Positions 12,318 through 22,901 of a stretch of 64,000 bases of DNA are shown piece by piece (within the stretch, counting starts at the first letter, position 1; each line of letters starts with the position of its first letter). Origin of the DNA: Cristatella mucedo. Taxonomy: Eukaryota; Bryozoa; Phylactolaemata; Cristatellidae. A program made the translations under genes and the position numbers. Location of the stretch: positions 104,551-168,550 of the forward strand of contig WPIO01000263.1 of the NCBI GenBank assembly GCA_009760855.2, given 5' to 3'. Below the pieces are notes generated by a model, which was not told where the DNA came from, did not search any database, and saw nothing but the letters and a program-made list of their open reading frames with translations.

Positions 12318-12684
12318 AATTAGTTTATAGCAACAACAGCCGAAGCCATACTGCTTGTATTTGTTTGACCTCAGTGTACATCAATGGAGATAGCTGTCCC
12401 TACTTTCATGATCCGTGACTGACGGCTTCACGAAGCTTTCAGACGTCTTTCAAGGAGCTCTCAATACGTTGCAAGTCGTCTGCCAGCTTTGAACACTCAA
12501 TCTGGCAAACAATTCCACCAGGAGATTGTTTAGCCAGCTGGCAGACAAAAATGCTGGCGCTAGTTTGCACTTTAAGCAAGAAACATAAATTTCTTGCATG
12601 TATTAGATTAAGAAGCACGATACCGTTCGGGGCTACAGAGCTTAAGCACATTCTGGGTGGATGTGGCAAATCTAATGTGGCATT

Positions 12685-12800
12685 CAGGTCTTTTGGTTAT
12701 CGAATGCGCACCAAAAATCGCTTAGGCTGCGAGTGTGCTATGCAAAACTCTCCTACGTAATACCCACATAGTCTTTGTGGCATTGTGGAGTTGCACTGGG
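12685..12800 (+). mobile_element. LINE-B 3' tail fragment
   Basis: Aligns in opposite orientation with the LINE-B 3' ends at 52462 and 58775. Shared landmarks are ATCGAATGCGCACC, CGCTTAGGCTGCGAGTG, GCTATGCAAAACTCTC and GGAGTT. The short inverted stem plus GCTATGCAAA resembles the tail design of L2/CR1-like LINEs. No coding part of LINE-B is recognisable to the left. Confidence 0.65.
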
Positions 12801-12854
12801 GAATGCACTGGGGCAGCTCTCAGCTTAGCCGAGATACGAGCCCTTGCCTTAGCC

Positions 12855-13035
12855 GGTCGACTAGGGTGCCTAGTACAGACCCAGCTCCTGATCCACCTAG
12901 CTCAGGTTAGAATGGAGTGTTATGCAGGCGAGGCAGTTAAGAGATGGAGCGACCAATGTGCTTGCATTAGTGGATTCGACTAGGACACCTAGTTCAGGCC
13001 GGGCTCCTGGTCCACCAGCTCAAGTGAGAATGAAG
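12855..13035. repeat. Diverged tandem duplication, ~115-base unit
   Basis: TCGACTAGGGTGCCTAG...CTCCTGATCCAC...TCAGGTTAGAATG (from about 12859) is repeated from about 12976 as TCGACTAGGACACCTAG...CTCCTGGTCCAC...TCAAGTGAGAATG. The two copies differ at scattered positions. It lies just upstream of the 50-base duplication and the family D LTR-like fragment, and may be part of that element's U3. Confidence 0.6.
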
Positions 13036-13050
13036 CCTGGTGCTGAGGAT

Positions 13051-13152
13051 GCGGTCAGGACGTGCACCGACTAATATACTGAAGGAGAGACAGCAGCTAA
13101 GCGGTCAGGATGTGCACCGACTAATGTACTGAAGTAGAAACAGCAGCTAAGC
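13051..13152. repeat. Two tandem 50-base repeats
   Basis: GCGGTCAGGACGTGCACCG...CAGCAGCTAA (13051-13100) is repeated with few changes at 13101-13150. This is a recent duplication. Its position about 50 bases before the recognisable family D sequence suggests U3 promoter-type repeats of an LTR, which is inference. Confidence 0.8.
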
Positions 13153-13202
13153 GCGAGTTCAGGAGTTTAGAGAAAATATAATGGGACGACTGACAGAGCT
13201 CG

Positions 13203-13676
13203 GGGCTGCAGCTTGGTATTCGATGCTAGACTAGAAGCTTTGAGAGCACGAGAGACGAACCTACGGCGACGAACAGCAAAGTGCAACTTAGACTGCCCAT
13301 TTGTCCTCTGCCGGCTACTCAGTTGGCTGCTTGTATCTTGGGGTGCTGTAGCCTTCGGGGTTGGGACCATAGCTAGCGACGCGCGCATAGGATAATTAGA
13401 TATAGATATAGATATGGATATAGATATAGATAATAGATACGCGGGCTTCGGGAGTTCGTTCAATTAACTCCGTCGGTCCGGTATGGGCCGTGTAAAGCGC
13501 TTGTGTCGGCATGTAACCACTACTAACAGGCCCACAATAAACTGTCGCTTTCGGCGCCCAGTTGTGGCCGCTTGCGCTTTAACCGCACTGAAGCACTGCA
13601 TCATGCAGTCCACCGGTAGAGAACCGGAGGACGAGCTTCTCCGTGTGGTTACAGAGTTACTGACGAAGATACCTTA
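13203..13676 (+). mobile_element. Family D LTR-like fragment, copy 1
   Basis: About 470 bases aligning with 32762-33196 in inverted orientation, over CACGAGAG, AGTGCAACTTAGACTG, CGGCTACTCAGTT, GGAGTTC, TAAAGCGCTTG, TAACCACTACTAACAGGCC and CACCGGTAGAGA. In this orientation a TATA-like GTGTAAAG (about 13490) is followed by AATAAA (13536-13541). About 12 bases later comes GGCGCCCAGTTGTGG (13553-13567), which resembles a retroelement primer-binding site. That order fits the end of an LTR plus leader. A (GATATA)n run (13397-13440) lies inside. No gag or pol follows. Confidence 0.4.
13397..13440. repeat. (GATATA)n microsatellite
   Basis: Nearly perfect hexamer run inside the family D copy. The other copy (32762-33196) lacks it at the matching place. 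Confidence 0.9.
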
Positions 13677-14772
13677 AATTGCATTCCGCAGGCAACTCGG
13701 CTTATGTTTACGGCAGACAACAGGTGAGCAACTGTGGCGCAGAATGCGTCAGCTGCCAAAAAACAAATTCAATTAGCGTATCCAAACAAAACTAGGGTTC
13801 TGGAGATGATGCAAGCCAGCAAGGGCGCCAGTTGCCCAGAAAAGCCGCGGCACGGGAGAACGCATAATCGCTAGGATACAAACATACTAGCAAAATAAGA
13901 AGGCTTTATACCTTCGTCTAAGATATCCTTTTCTCCGTCACTTCTAGCTGTTATTTGTATGTGCTGTCTTTGCAGTTGATTCTTTGCATATAAAGCGCTC
14001 GTAGTGCTAGAATTAGCGTCCTAATTAGGGACCCGAACTCGCAGGAAATACGGAAGCCAGCTTTAGTGCAGTGTCAAGGCCGTCTCCGAAAAAAGAAATA
14101 CAAGCTACCCAGAAGCATAAGTTACGACAAATACTATCGGCTTCAGTTTGCAATCCCAGTGGCTTACGAATTTCGTTTACGTTTGGATGCTTGAGACCAG
14201 GTGGACCACGATGTTGCTCTTTTAGGCTTATTCGGAGGCTTAGCGTCTTGGCCGGTAGATTGCACTCCGGCGGGCTCTAAAAGGTGTATGCGACTGAGGG
14301 GGAGCAGGTCGGATGCGACACTGGCTGGGACAATCACGAGGATTAAGCGGCGGGACAGGTTTGCGACGCATGCCACAAAACCGACGCATTTTGAGGATAC
14401 TAGAGACTTCGAAGGAGTAGGGGCCCAAACTGATGGGTAGCTAAGTATTGTGAAGCGTGAGTGTGGCCGTCTTTCTAATTAACCGACGAAGTGGGGCCCT
14501 CAGACGCAACCGAACTTAATAAGGTGTAGTAATCACCTCAATTTCCAGACGTAAACCCTAACCGGAGCATCAGTCGCCTGCACCTTAGGACTGCTGCTCT
14601 CCGACTGGCTACCATCTTTGCTTGTGCCTAGCAGCAGGAACGCTACGTTCGGGAAGGGTCCCAGCCAAGTACAGGAAGAAAACGACGTTTGCTCCTGGCA
14701 ATTTCGTCCGCTGATGTTCGCATTTTTGGGGCACGATCTTAACATTCCTCTCTCTTTACGCTGAGTCGGTAA
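13677..14772. other. No recognised gene
   Basis: Short overlapping frames of up to 79 codons without motifs. If family D is an LTR element, this is where its internal region would begin, but no gag, protease or pol motif is visible. An isolated AAACCCTAACC at 14552 is not a telomere array. Confidence 0.35.
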
Positions 14773-14866
14773 AATAATATTAATAACTCACTTGATAAAG
14801 CGTTCCCAGTGAACTCACTCTCTTTCTTGGTGCTTTACATTTGCTGCAAAGGAAGTACGATAGAAT
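14773..14866 (-). mobile_element. LINE-A 3' end, left half of a split copy
   Basis: The tail starts with an AAT-rich run and continues through CACTTGATAAAGCG, TTGGTGCTTTACATTTGCTGCAAAGG to GATAGAAT. The same LINE-A copy resumes at 16140 as GAATCGTTCATGG...ATGAACAACAAG. The intervening 14867-16139 is an LTR insertion. Before that event this was one 5'-truncated LINE-A copy of about 300 bases. Confidence 0.8.
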
Positions 14867-16139
14867 TGTGGCGAGGAAGGCTCGGCGGAGTAGGCTTGAC
14901 CTGCCGCTTACCTAGCGGCGTGACCTAGCGCCTAATGCCGTTCGGTGCGCGCCTACGCGCAATAAGCTTGCCGCCATGAAACGAGTGTTTCTGGGGCGGA
15001 CCTGCTTACCGTTACGAAAGGGGGTCGTAAGTCCGCGGCGTGAATTGGAAAGCAAGACGCACACATTGGGGTTTTTACTGAGCTATATTCGCAAGCGCAC
15101 AAAGTCGCTGCACGTCTAGCTCAGTTTTATCTCCACACTCCTCGCACGCTCTTAACAACACAAACACACTTACAGTGGGAATACGTCTCCACACTGAGGC
15201 TACTTACGTCTATAGCGGGGAACGACCCAAATAGACGGAGCCCGAAGCGGAGTCTAAACCCTAACCGGAGAACTCGGACTCCGTTTCTACCAGTGGGGCA
15301 GGAATACTCCACACACGCCAACTCAAGTACTCTTGCGGAGGAAACACGTCTCCACACTTAAATTGCTTACTTCTATAGTGGGGAACGACTCAAATAGACG
15401 GAGCCCGAATCAGAGCCTAAACCCTAACCGAAGAACTAGGACTCCACGTACAAAGAACATGCCAACTACGTCTAGCTCGCAACGGCGAATCCTTATGCCA
15501 AGACCATGTGCTAGAGCGCACACACAAAACACGAAAGAAACAAAAAATGCCAGCTCGGGCGCGATACGAGCGTATTCGGTGAAGTCCACTGAATCCTCCT
15601 AGAACTGTCTCGTCCTGTCCCGTTCATAGCCGGCGAACAGCCCGCCCTCCTCCCTCGCTTTCAGAGAAACGAGTCCGACGGCTTCGAAGCGCGAAGCCGG
15701 ACAAAAGACCAAAAGACCAAGAGCGAGTGTCGTTCGATTCCTAAATACTTAGCTGAGACAATGGGGCAAGAGCTTAGTGGTATTGGGCCCGACACCATGG
15801 CCATTAATTAATACATACCGTCACTAGGCCACTGGAAGGGCACTTCTGTCCAGCTTGAATGGCCAATGGGTTCCAGGCGATTTTTTTTTGGACAGAGTGA
15901 AGGCGGAGGTTGACAATACAGCTAACATCAATTTGCAGCTCCCGCGGATATCAGACCAATTATAAAGGCCGAATCGCCACCGTTGGTCTCAGAGCTTCCT
16001 GGCTTGCTCTTAAACTCGTGCTCTCTTACCGCACTGGCGCCCCTGTCTGGCTCACTGCTCCAGGACAAAGGAGTTCTAGCCTGCCGCCGAACAGCTCTTG
16101 TTCGTGCTAAAGTTAAGCGATGGCCAGCAAGGCGCTACA
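14867..16139. mobile_element. Solo LTR, family E copy 1
   Basis: A 1273-base non-coding element starting TGTGG and ending CTACA, flanked on both sides by GAAT (14863-14866 and 16140-16143), and sitting inside a LINE-A copy. TG...CA ends, a short target duplication and no coding content are the signature of a solo LTR. Inside are two 163-base-spaced units with GGGGAACGAC and CAAATAGACGGAGCCCGAA. Orientation is unsettled: the plus strand has TATAAAGG near 15962, while copy 2 has AATAAA on the minus strand. A second copy is at 27548-29031. Confidence 0.7.
15165..15446. repeat. 163-base internal tandem units of solo LTR E
   Basis: Two units aligned on GACGGAG at 15234 and 15397. Shared blocks are ACGTCTCCACACT, CTTACNTCTATAG, GGGGAACGAC and CTAAACCCTAACCG. 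Copy 2 of the LTR holds three such units with 161-base spacing. They could be promoter or enhancer repeats, which is inference from their position. Confidence 0.8.
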
Positions 16140-16340
16140 GAATCGTTCATGGTAGTGTGCTCGATGAACAACAAGAGTGACAAACTTGGAGATAAAATGC
16201 ACAGGATCAGCAAGCAAGTGCGGTTAGCGGCAGCATGCAACAGTGTCTGCACGCAAAAGCACAAAAATAACGAATCACGGGGAACCACAAACTGCTGTCA
16301 TAAATAGATGAGTTCTTAGTTTCTTATTAAACTATGCACA
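16140..16340 (-). mobile_element. LINE-A 3' region, right half of the split copy
   Basis: Continues the LINE-A interrupted at 14866: GTGTGCTCGATGAACAACAAG, TGCACAGGATCAGCAAGCAAG, AGCACAAAAATAACGAATCACGG and CATAAATAGATGAGTTC. Homology fades by about 16340, giving the 5' truncation. Its wording matches the diverged subfamily seen at 8069 and 48590. Confidence 0.75.
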
Positions 16341-16721
16341 TTAGCTTAAGGATTAGCATAGTCCTGGCGCCATATAGGCGGAATTCGTATGCATTTGGGC
16401 CTGGAAATTAACCGCACTCAATATTGCACCACATGCGATACTGATAAGTTATATTTAACAGGTGACACATTGTGTTCGGTACTTGCAGCAGAGCCAGTCT
16501 CCACTTGCTCATAATTTTAGATTCTATCGGCAGGCACGACTTCTGCTATATCTGCTGCGGGTATTACAGATTTAGACAGTTCAGTGGAGCTCGCTGGCAT
16601 GTTGGCACCAAATTTTGCTACGGCATCAAATCAGCCTTGTTAGAAGTGCTTTTGCTAATAGTGATTAGAGGTTGCGACCTACAGGTTGCCCTTAGGGTTC
16701 GAGGTTTGAGTTCAACTTAGA
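16341..16721. other. No recognised gene
   Basis: About 380 bases. The one open frame (16472-16720, 82 codons) has no recognisable motif. Confidence 0.35.
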
Positions 16722-17257
16722 ACGGAGCATCGACTTCAAGGTTTTGTCACGGCCCTTTATTCTTTACTCCAGCCTACCTATCGCATCTACTTCCACACCA
16801 GGCTAAGCATCGATATACCCGCTTTTCGGAATCTAACTGTTTACTTATACCTTGTACGAACCTTAAATCCTGTGGAGATCATGCCTTTTTAGTCCGTATG
16901 CTCCCAAAGCCTGGGCCTCACTCCCGACTTGTGTTACAACATACTCTTACTTACTTACTTACATACTTGACCACACGAAAAAATAGATTGAAAAATTATT
17001 CATGGATCACAGCATCTTATGGGTCCCTGCTATTTGACCGTTTTGTGCTTAAGCAAGCTGACACTACATGTTTCCGGTAACCATACTTTCATGCTGACCC
17101 TGTTCATGTCATCCCTAACGATATTATTTTTGTTATTTATTTAGCATGCTACTGCTAACCATTCAATTTTGCTCCTTTACAGCAAATTTAAAGCACCAAG
17201 AAAGGGATTTAGTTAGCTGAACGCTTTGTATGCAGTGTGGTATTATTGTTATTATTA
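16722..17257 (+). mobile_element. LINE-A 3' fragment
   Basis: Begins at ATCGACTTCAAGGTTTTGTCAC (thumb region) and carries the C-terminal block (GTATGCTCCCAAAGCCTGGGC). It then has a 3' UTR with an internal (TTAC)n run at 16943-16963, and the tail to TATTATTGTTATTATT at 17241-17256. The coding part is out of frame in several places, so this is a relic. Confidence 0.8.
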
Positions 17258-17437
17258 CCGTCGGCGGTCTAATTTAAAAACCTTTCAAAATTTCTGTTGA
17301 TAGATCCAGTGGAAAGTAGTTGTACAGCAGGGTCTCATGCAAGGCGGGTGAGAGAACCAGGAGCTGCCGCGCTAAGAATTATTTCAAGTCTCGCATGATC
17401 TCTAGATGGAATCTCCCTTGGCACAAACGCTTCGTTT

Positions 17438-18515
17438 CGTACCTTTGCTTTGATCCCTCACAGCCTTCGAGCACCTCAAATTCTCTCGACTCAGATGCTG
17501 CATGCATTGATGACATCCCCACATGGATGGCAGCAAATTTTCTAAAACTAAACGATGATAAAACTAACTTACTAGCTTTGGGCAAACCCAGTGTGATTCA
17601 CAAATTGGAAAGGGTGACGCTCAAAATTGACTCTGCCAGCATATCTCCGGTTGAATCAGCTCGAAATCTAGGTGTCATATTTCAGAGTGACCTCTCGTAA
17701 GACCACCATATCAGCTCCACAGTCAAATCTGCTTATTTTCAGCTTTATAATATTGCTAAAATGCGGGCTTGAGTAGATAAGAACAGCACGCCCAAGTAGG
17801 TCCATGCATTCGTGACGTCCCGTCTCGTCTTCTGCAACTCACGGCTTACTGCCTTACCAGCATGGGCGATCCAGCGATTACAGCTGGTGCAAAACTCTGC
17901 AGCTAGGCTTGTCTGTCGTGAGCGTAGCAGTTGCTCAATACACTACTTCTCGCCGACCTGCATTGCCTACCAGTCAAGCAATGGATTGACTTCAAGGTTT
18001 TGTCACTCACTTCTAGGTCACTTCATCTATTGGCTCCAGCCTACCTCTCAGATATACTCCCCCATCAGGCCAAGCATCGGACCCAGCTTTTCGGAATCCA
18101 GCAGTCTACCAATACCTCGTACAAAAATCAAATCCTTTGGAGACCGTGCATTTAGTTCGTATGCTCCCAAAGCCTGGAACTCCCTCCCGACCTGCGTCAG
18201 AACATCCACTAAATTGACCACTTTTAAAAAGAACTTAAAAACACACCTATTTAGGACAGCATTTAGTGGGTCCCTGTGATTCGTCCTTGATTTGCTTATG
18301 CGTGCTGACACTGTGCATGCTGCCACTCACCACATTTGCATGCTGACCCTGTGCACATCACCCCTAACCATGTCATTCATTCTCTTCGTTTATCAAGCAA
18401 GATATTACTCCCCATTCAATTGCACTACCCTTTGCAGTAAATGTAAAGCACCAAGAGAGAGATTGAGTTATTTGAGAGGGCTTTATCCACTGCGTTACTG
18501 TTATTACTATTATGA
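17438..18515 (+). mobile_element. LINE-A copy, 5'-truncated within the RT
   Basis: Starts just after the catalytic YADD, at LCFDPSQPSS. It continues with LNDDKTNLLALGKPS and SARNLGVIFQSDLS, followed by a stop at 17698. The thumb is in a second frame (17812-18279: VFCNSRLTALPAWAI, LAPxYLSDILPHQ in alternate frames, APKAWNSLPTCV). The 3' UTR and tail end in TTATTACTATTATGA. Stops and frameshifts make it non-functional. Confidence 0.88.
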
Positions 18516-18673
18516 TTACCTCACCTCTTGGGTATTTACGGGCGAACGCAGCATGCAACGCAATTTGATGCCATCGTAATTCCGTAAGTCCGTGGGTAGT
18601 TCAAGACATACGATGAGAGCCTCTTTTCTAAGAAGCAACAGCAGTTCGTCACCTTTCTGGAGGGCATCTCATC

Positions 18674-18897
18674 CAGACGACCATATCAGCTCCACAGTCA
18701 ATCAAATCTGCCTATTTTCAGCTTCATAACATTGCTAAAATTCGGGCTTGTTTAGATAAGGATGCCAGGTCTAAGTTGGTCAATGCATTCGTGACATCTC
18801 GTCATGACTTCTGCAACTCACTGCTTACTGGCCTGCCGACATGTGCGATCATGCGATTGCAGCTGGTGCAAAGCTCTGCAGCTAGGCTTGTCTGCCA
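18674..18897 (+). mobile_element. LINE-A internal fragment
   Basis: Matches the LINE-A segment from DDHISSTV through KLVNAFVTSRHDFCNSLLTGLP to QSSAARLVC (frame 18776 on). Both ends are cut. It points toward the minus-strand LINE-A copy at 18949, giving an inverted arrangement separated by about 50 bases. Confidence 0.8.
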
Positions 18898-18948
18898 TCC
18901 TGTTTCCTCCTGCTTCTATCTGCTCGAATGGGGTAGCAGTAAGTTCAT

Positions 18949-19517
18949 AATAACAATAATAATAATAATAATAGTAATGCACTTGATACATTGCCTTAGA
19001 GAACTCAATCTCTTCCTGGGTGCTTTACATTTGCTGCAAAGGAAAACGCGATTGAATAGTGAGTAATATCATGCTTGATATACAAACAAAATATATATCA
19101 TGGTTAGGGGTGACATGCACAGGGTAAGAATGCAAATGTGGTTAGTGGCTGCAAGCACAGTGTCAGCATGCATAAGCACATGAAGGATGAATCACAGGGA
19201 CCCACTAAAAGCTGTCCTAAATAGATGTTTCTAAGTTTTTTTTGAATGTGGTCAAGTCAGGCGATGTTCTGACGCAATGCGGGAGGAGGTTCCAGGCTTT
19301 GGGAGAATACTAACTAAATGCACGGTCTCCAAAGGATTTGAGGTTTGTACGAGGTAGCGGTAAACTGTTAGATTCCGAAAAGAAGGTGGTACGATGCTTG
19401 GCCTGGTGTGGGAGTATATCTGAGAGATATGCTGGAGCCAAAGAATAAAGTGACCTAATATTGAGCGACAAGACTTTGAAGTCGATCTGCTGCTTGGCTG
19501 GTCGCCAGTGCAGGTCG
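18949..19517 (-). mobile_element. LINE-A copy, 5'-truncated
   Basis: The (AAT)n tail is at 18949-18977, followed by the standard 3' UTR and the C-terminal coding block up to GTCGCCAGTGCAGGTCG (the LHWxPV part of the thumb) at about 19517. There is no open frame of note. It lies tail-to-tail with the plus-strand fragment 18674-18897. Confidence 0.85.
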
Positions 19518-22189
19518 AAGAAGCTAGCTTGCCTTTCGGCTCCGACTACTCAGCTTCCGGTCATGCCTTCGATTGATGCTGATAAGCAAAGCTTGCACAG
19601 CGAAAGTCATGTAGCCATGTGCTTGGCTAGTTAAATTGTATGTAGAAGTAGTTTGCCATTTGACTTGGACTTGGCAGCCGTGCAGCGCACAGACCTGCTT
19701 ACCAGCTCAAAGCAGCAATCAGATTGAGGCAGTTAACAAATCTTTCCGGGGTTGTCGTTTGCTCTTTTTAAAGGCAGCAGACTGGCTTACCTGTTGCTGC
19801 TGGCTAGCTTTCCGTGTGTCTTCCACTTACCGTCTTTTTCGCTGGGTTAAGACTGTTCCGTTGTGATCTTATGTATGTGCACTCACCCGGCTAGCAAATC
19901 AGGTCGTTAACAAGGCTGGGGCTTCCTCGTTATAGGCAGGACACACCTTTGGCATGTGAGACAGTCCTCAAAGCAACCTGTTGTCGGGCTGTGTAGTGCG
20001 ACCGAGCAACAAGTCTGATGGCTCAAACACCAAAACCTTTATTTCAAAACTATGCCGGCCACGCACAGTGTGCACGCACTAGACGGCTGCCGGCACCGAG
20101 GGAATACCCTCCGTTGTACTCTTTCTGCAGCCTTGCATTCCATGCATGCTCGGTTTTTCGCACAGTTGAGCCATTGTTCGTTTCAAACCAGCTCGACAGC
20201 TGGCAGTAGTTTGTGGTAGATGGATGTCTCCACAGATGCCGCCAATGCATGGATTTAGGGAGGACAGCAGAATCATCGTCTGCCCTTCTACTGCTATGAG
20301 CTTGCAGTGGCTTAGGCAGTCTGAGAGCTCTCCTAGTGTCTCTGCAGACTACAAAGTCATGTAACCTCACAGCATGGCAGACGGCCTCTGCTGCTGGGCC
20401 TGCCATGCTAGGACAGGCACCACAGCCTCAATGGCATCTGTCAATGGTGTCCACCGTGCGTTGCCTGATGCAGGGCGCGCAGACTGCACCTCACATGGCC
20501 CTGTAGCAACAGCAGCAGCAGCACATGGTCGCGATGGCCGTTATGGGCAGCAGCAGAGTATAAGGTTGATGGTGGTAGTGGCAAGCCTGGGTTGCCCTAC
20601 CACGCTATAGGTGCAGCAGCAGGCGCTGCCGTGCCACACAGCGATGCAGTACGTGAGCGGCAGCACAATATCCGGAATGCCTCACCCGGCTCCAGTTATT
20701 AGTGGACACCATAGACAGATGTGCAGCTTGAGCAGACAACATGCCTATCCTAGTTGATCACTCACGGGTGGGGGGCCATGATGGCCACACCTGATAACCT
20801 TTACCATCGGCAAAATTCGACAGAAGATGCCGGCTGGTGAGTAATTAGCAGCTGGTCCGTCAAGGAAGATGGCCGACGTTTATGGCTGCTTGCTTCATTG
20901 GGTTAGCTAGTCTTTGTTTGGTCTTCTAGCTGTTAATTGATGAGCTACCGCCGTGCAACCTGGGCCACCGGTCTCACACGAAAGTTGGTGGCTGCTGTTG
21001 TTACTGAAAGTGCTTATATCCTGAAAGCTAGTAGGACTTGGAATTGAATGACCAGATCTGGTTCATTCTAGGCTGCAACTTGACTCTAGAGAAAATATTA
21101 GCACGTCCTGCTTTCTTTTCAGGAGGCTGAGAAGTTGATATTGTTTTTCAAAACGGGCGAGGTCATATGAGAGTTTCTCTTAACTGTGAGGACGTCAGCA
21201 AAAGGGTGGTCCACAGAGTTGGCAGCTCGTTGTCCAGCTGTGTGTGGCTTGTCTCAAACTTTCGTGGCACCATAGTTTTACACTTCTGTCACGCCTAGTA
21301 TCACTATTCAAAGAAAGCAAAGCAAGGTATAGTATTTAAAGAACTCCTCTCAAGCTATCCTGGCATTGCCTGTGTTGTCTATTCCAAGTTCTTTTTGAGG
21401 CTGCCAATTTTTCAGCACAACAAATGTCAAGGCGATGAATTTTTGCTGATACACGGTTAATCTTTCTATCTGTTTTTATGCCATTTATTATGTTGCTTGA
21501 ATGCTTTGGTTCAAGCACCAACTAGCAGTAACCGGCTGCTTGGCTCGTGGGGGGCCCCGACTACCCAGACTCTGAGCTTCTTTGTTTCTGCGTTGGTCTA
21601 CTCCAGTCAGCCCAATAGCTGCTACAATGGCTACCACACCACGATGCATTCGATATCCAGCACCTCTCACTTTCGTCCAGATCGAATCTGCTGAGCCCTT
21701 TTGGCAGACCGTTTGGGCTTCTACTAGAAGGTCTTCCATGCTCTGCTGAACGACGCACTTTGTTGCTTCATTCTTGTATGTGCACCTTAGGACCTCCATT
21801 CACCTTTGGATTTGAGGCACCTCCTGATGATGTAGCTTGGGTAACGTGCATGTCTAGCTGGAGCTGTTTTCTAAACAAATAATAATGTGTATTCATGTAT
21901 TTACTACACGTTCCATCATGTATTAGTGGACAAATTTAAGCCAAGACTGGTTTTGGCTTTATCAGCTTAGACTGAATGGTCAAGTTCGATTTAGATTAGT
22001 ACACTGAGTCTAGGTCTGGCTAGTATGCCACTTACTCTATTTTTAACGATTGACGGGGTCCTAAGTGAGCGTCCTTAGCTCTCTATCTCTTTGTCGTTTG
22101 TAATGTTCTGACTAATGTGCAGTGTTCAAGCAGCTGCACCTTCAACTTGGTGTCATGTGCCAGGCTGTGCCTGCCCAGATGTGCAGTTT
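19518..22189. other. Unassigned 2.7 kb, slightly GC-richer
   Basis: No repeat family from this window matches. There are several opposing short frames, and a (GCA)n patch near 20509-20523. A minus-strand AATAAA (CTTTATTTC at about 20036-20044) could mark an old LTR or transcript end, but nothing confirms it. The frame at 21488-21799 is listed separately. Confidence 0.35.
21488..21799 (-). CDS. Unrecognised ORF, 103 codons
   Basis: Starts with ATG at 21799 just after an in-frame stop and ends at 21488. The composition looks protein-like (SMEDLLVEAQTVC near the N-terminus, IVAAIGLTGVDQRRNKEAQ in the middle). I recognise no domain, signal peptide or membrane span. A second minus frame (21336-21521, 61 codons) follows in another phase. 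It may be an exon or a decayed gene; chance is also possible. Confidence 0.15.
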   Translation of the reverse strand: MEVLRCTYKNEATKCVVQQSMEDLLVEAQTVCQKGSADSIWTKVRGAGYRMHRGVVAIVAAIGLTGVDQRRNKEAQSLGSRGPPRAKQPVTASWCLNQSIQAT

Positions 22190-22258
22190 AATAATAATAA
22201 TACGCTTGATAAAGTGCCCTCAGAGAACTCAATCTCTTTTTAGGCACTTAACATTTGT
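22190..22258 (-). mobile_element. Isolated LINE-A 3' tail
   Basis: Only the last ~70 bases of LINE-A: (AAT)n, CGCTTGATAAAGTGCCCTC, AGAGAACTCAATCTC, TTAGGCACTTAACATTTG. Extreme 5' truncation, or a short element sharing the tail. Confidence 0.75.
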
Positions 22259-22901
22259 TAGCTTTCATGCCAGTCTTTAGCACTATCTATACTGCTTATT
22301 TGGCAGTTGGTTATGCTGGTACAATATTTTTTGGCCTCAGCTGAACTACCAAAAAGTGAAAAATCCCTCGTATTTGCACCAAGGGCATGTGTACAATCCA
22401 AGCACAACACCTGCACGCTAGTGCATGCTTGTCTGAGAATATTACTATTACTGTCATTTGGTCTTGCTTATTTCTGGCATTGCTGGTTGGTAGTTTTCTA
22501 AGTGCCTGAATGGAACTTGGGTCCTCTTTGGGCATTGTACGGAAGCCTTGTTATTACTATCATTATCAGCGAACCTCTAGAAAGAAAATGCTGGTGTCGC
22601 TATAGGCAGTTGAACCCACGACCTAGGAAGTCAAAACTAAGAGCCCTACAAATTTACCTGTATTATTTGACAAACCAAATACTGCGAACTTTTTTGGAAT
22701 AATGATTTGGATAGTGCTCCTCCCCTCTGTGATGTCGGGTGGACCTTCTGCTGCAGAGGCATTGGATTGCAGCAGGTTTCCTTGAAACTCTTTGGTTGAA
22801 AACCGGCTGGGTCTCAGTCTGTGGATGAAACTCATTCCCCGAGATCGTGTAAGCGATACCTTATAAAATAATAGTAAGGTATTTGTTGTGCCTATAGCTA
22901 G
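22259..22901. other. No recognised gene; possible tRNA-like relic
   Basis: Short frames only. Around 22596-22640 the minus strand reads CTAGGTCGTGGGTTCAACTGCC and then TATAGCGACACC, which resembles a decayed SINE1 head and tail, but too little is left to call. Confidence 0.35.

Noticed and set aside
15262-15430. Telomere-like AAACCCTAACC at 15263 and 15418 (also 14552)
   Set aside because: Single occurrences within LTR tandem units or alone, not a tandem telomeric array.
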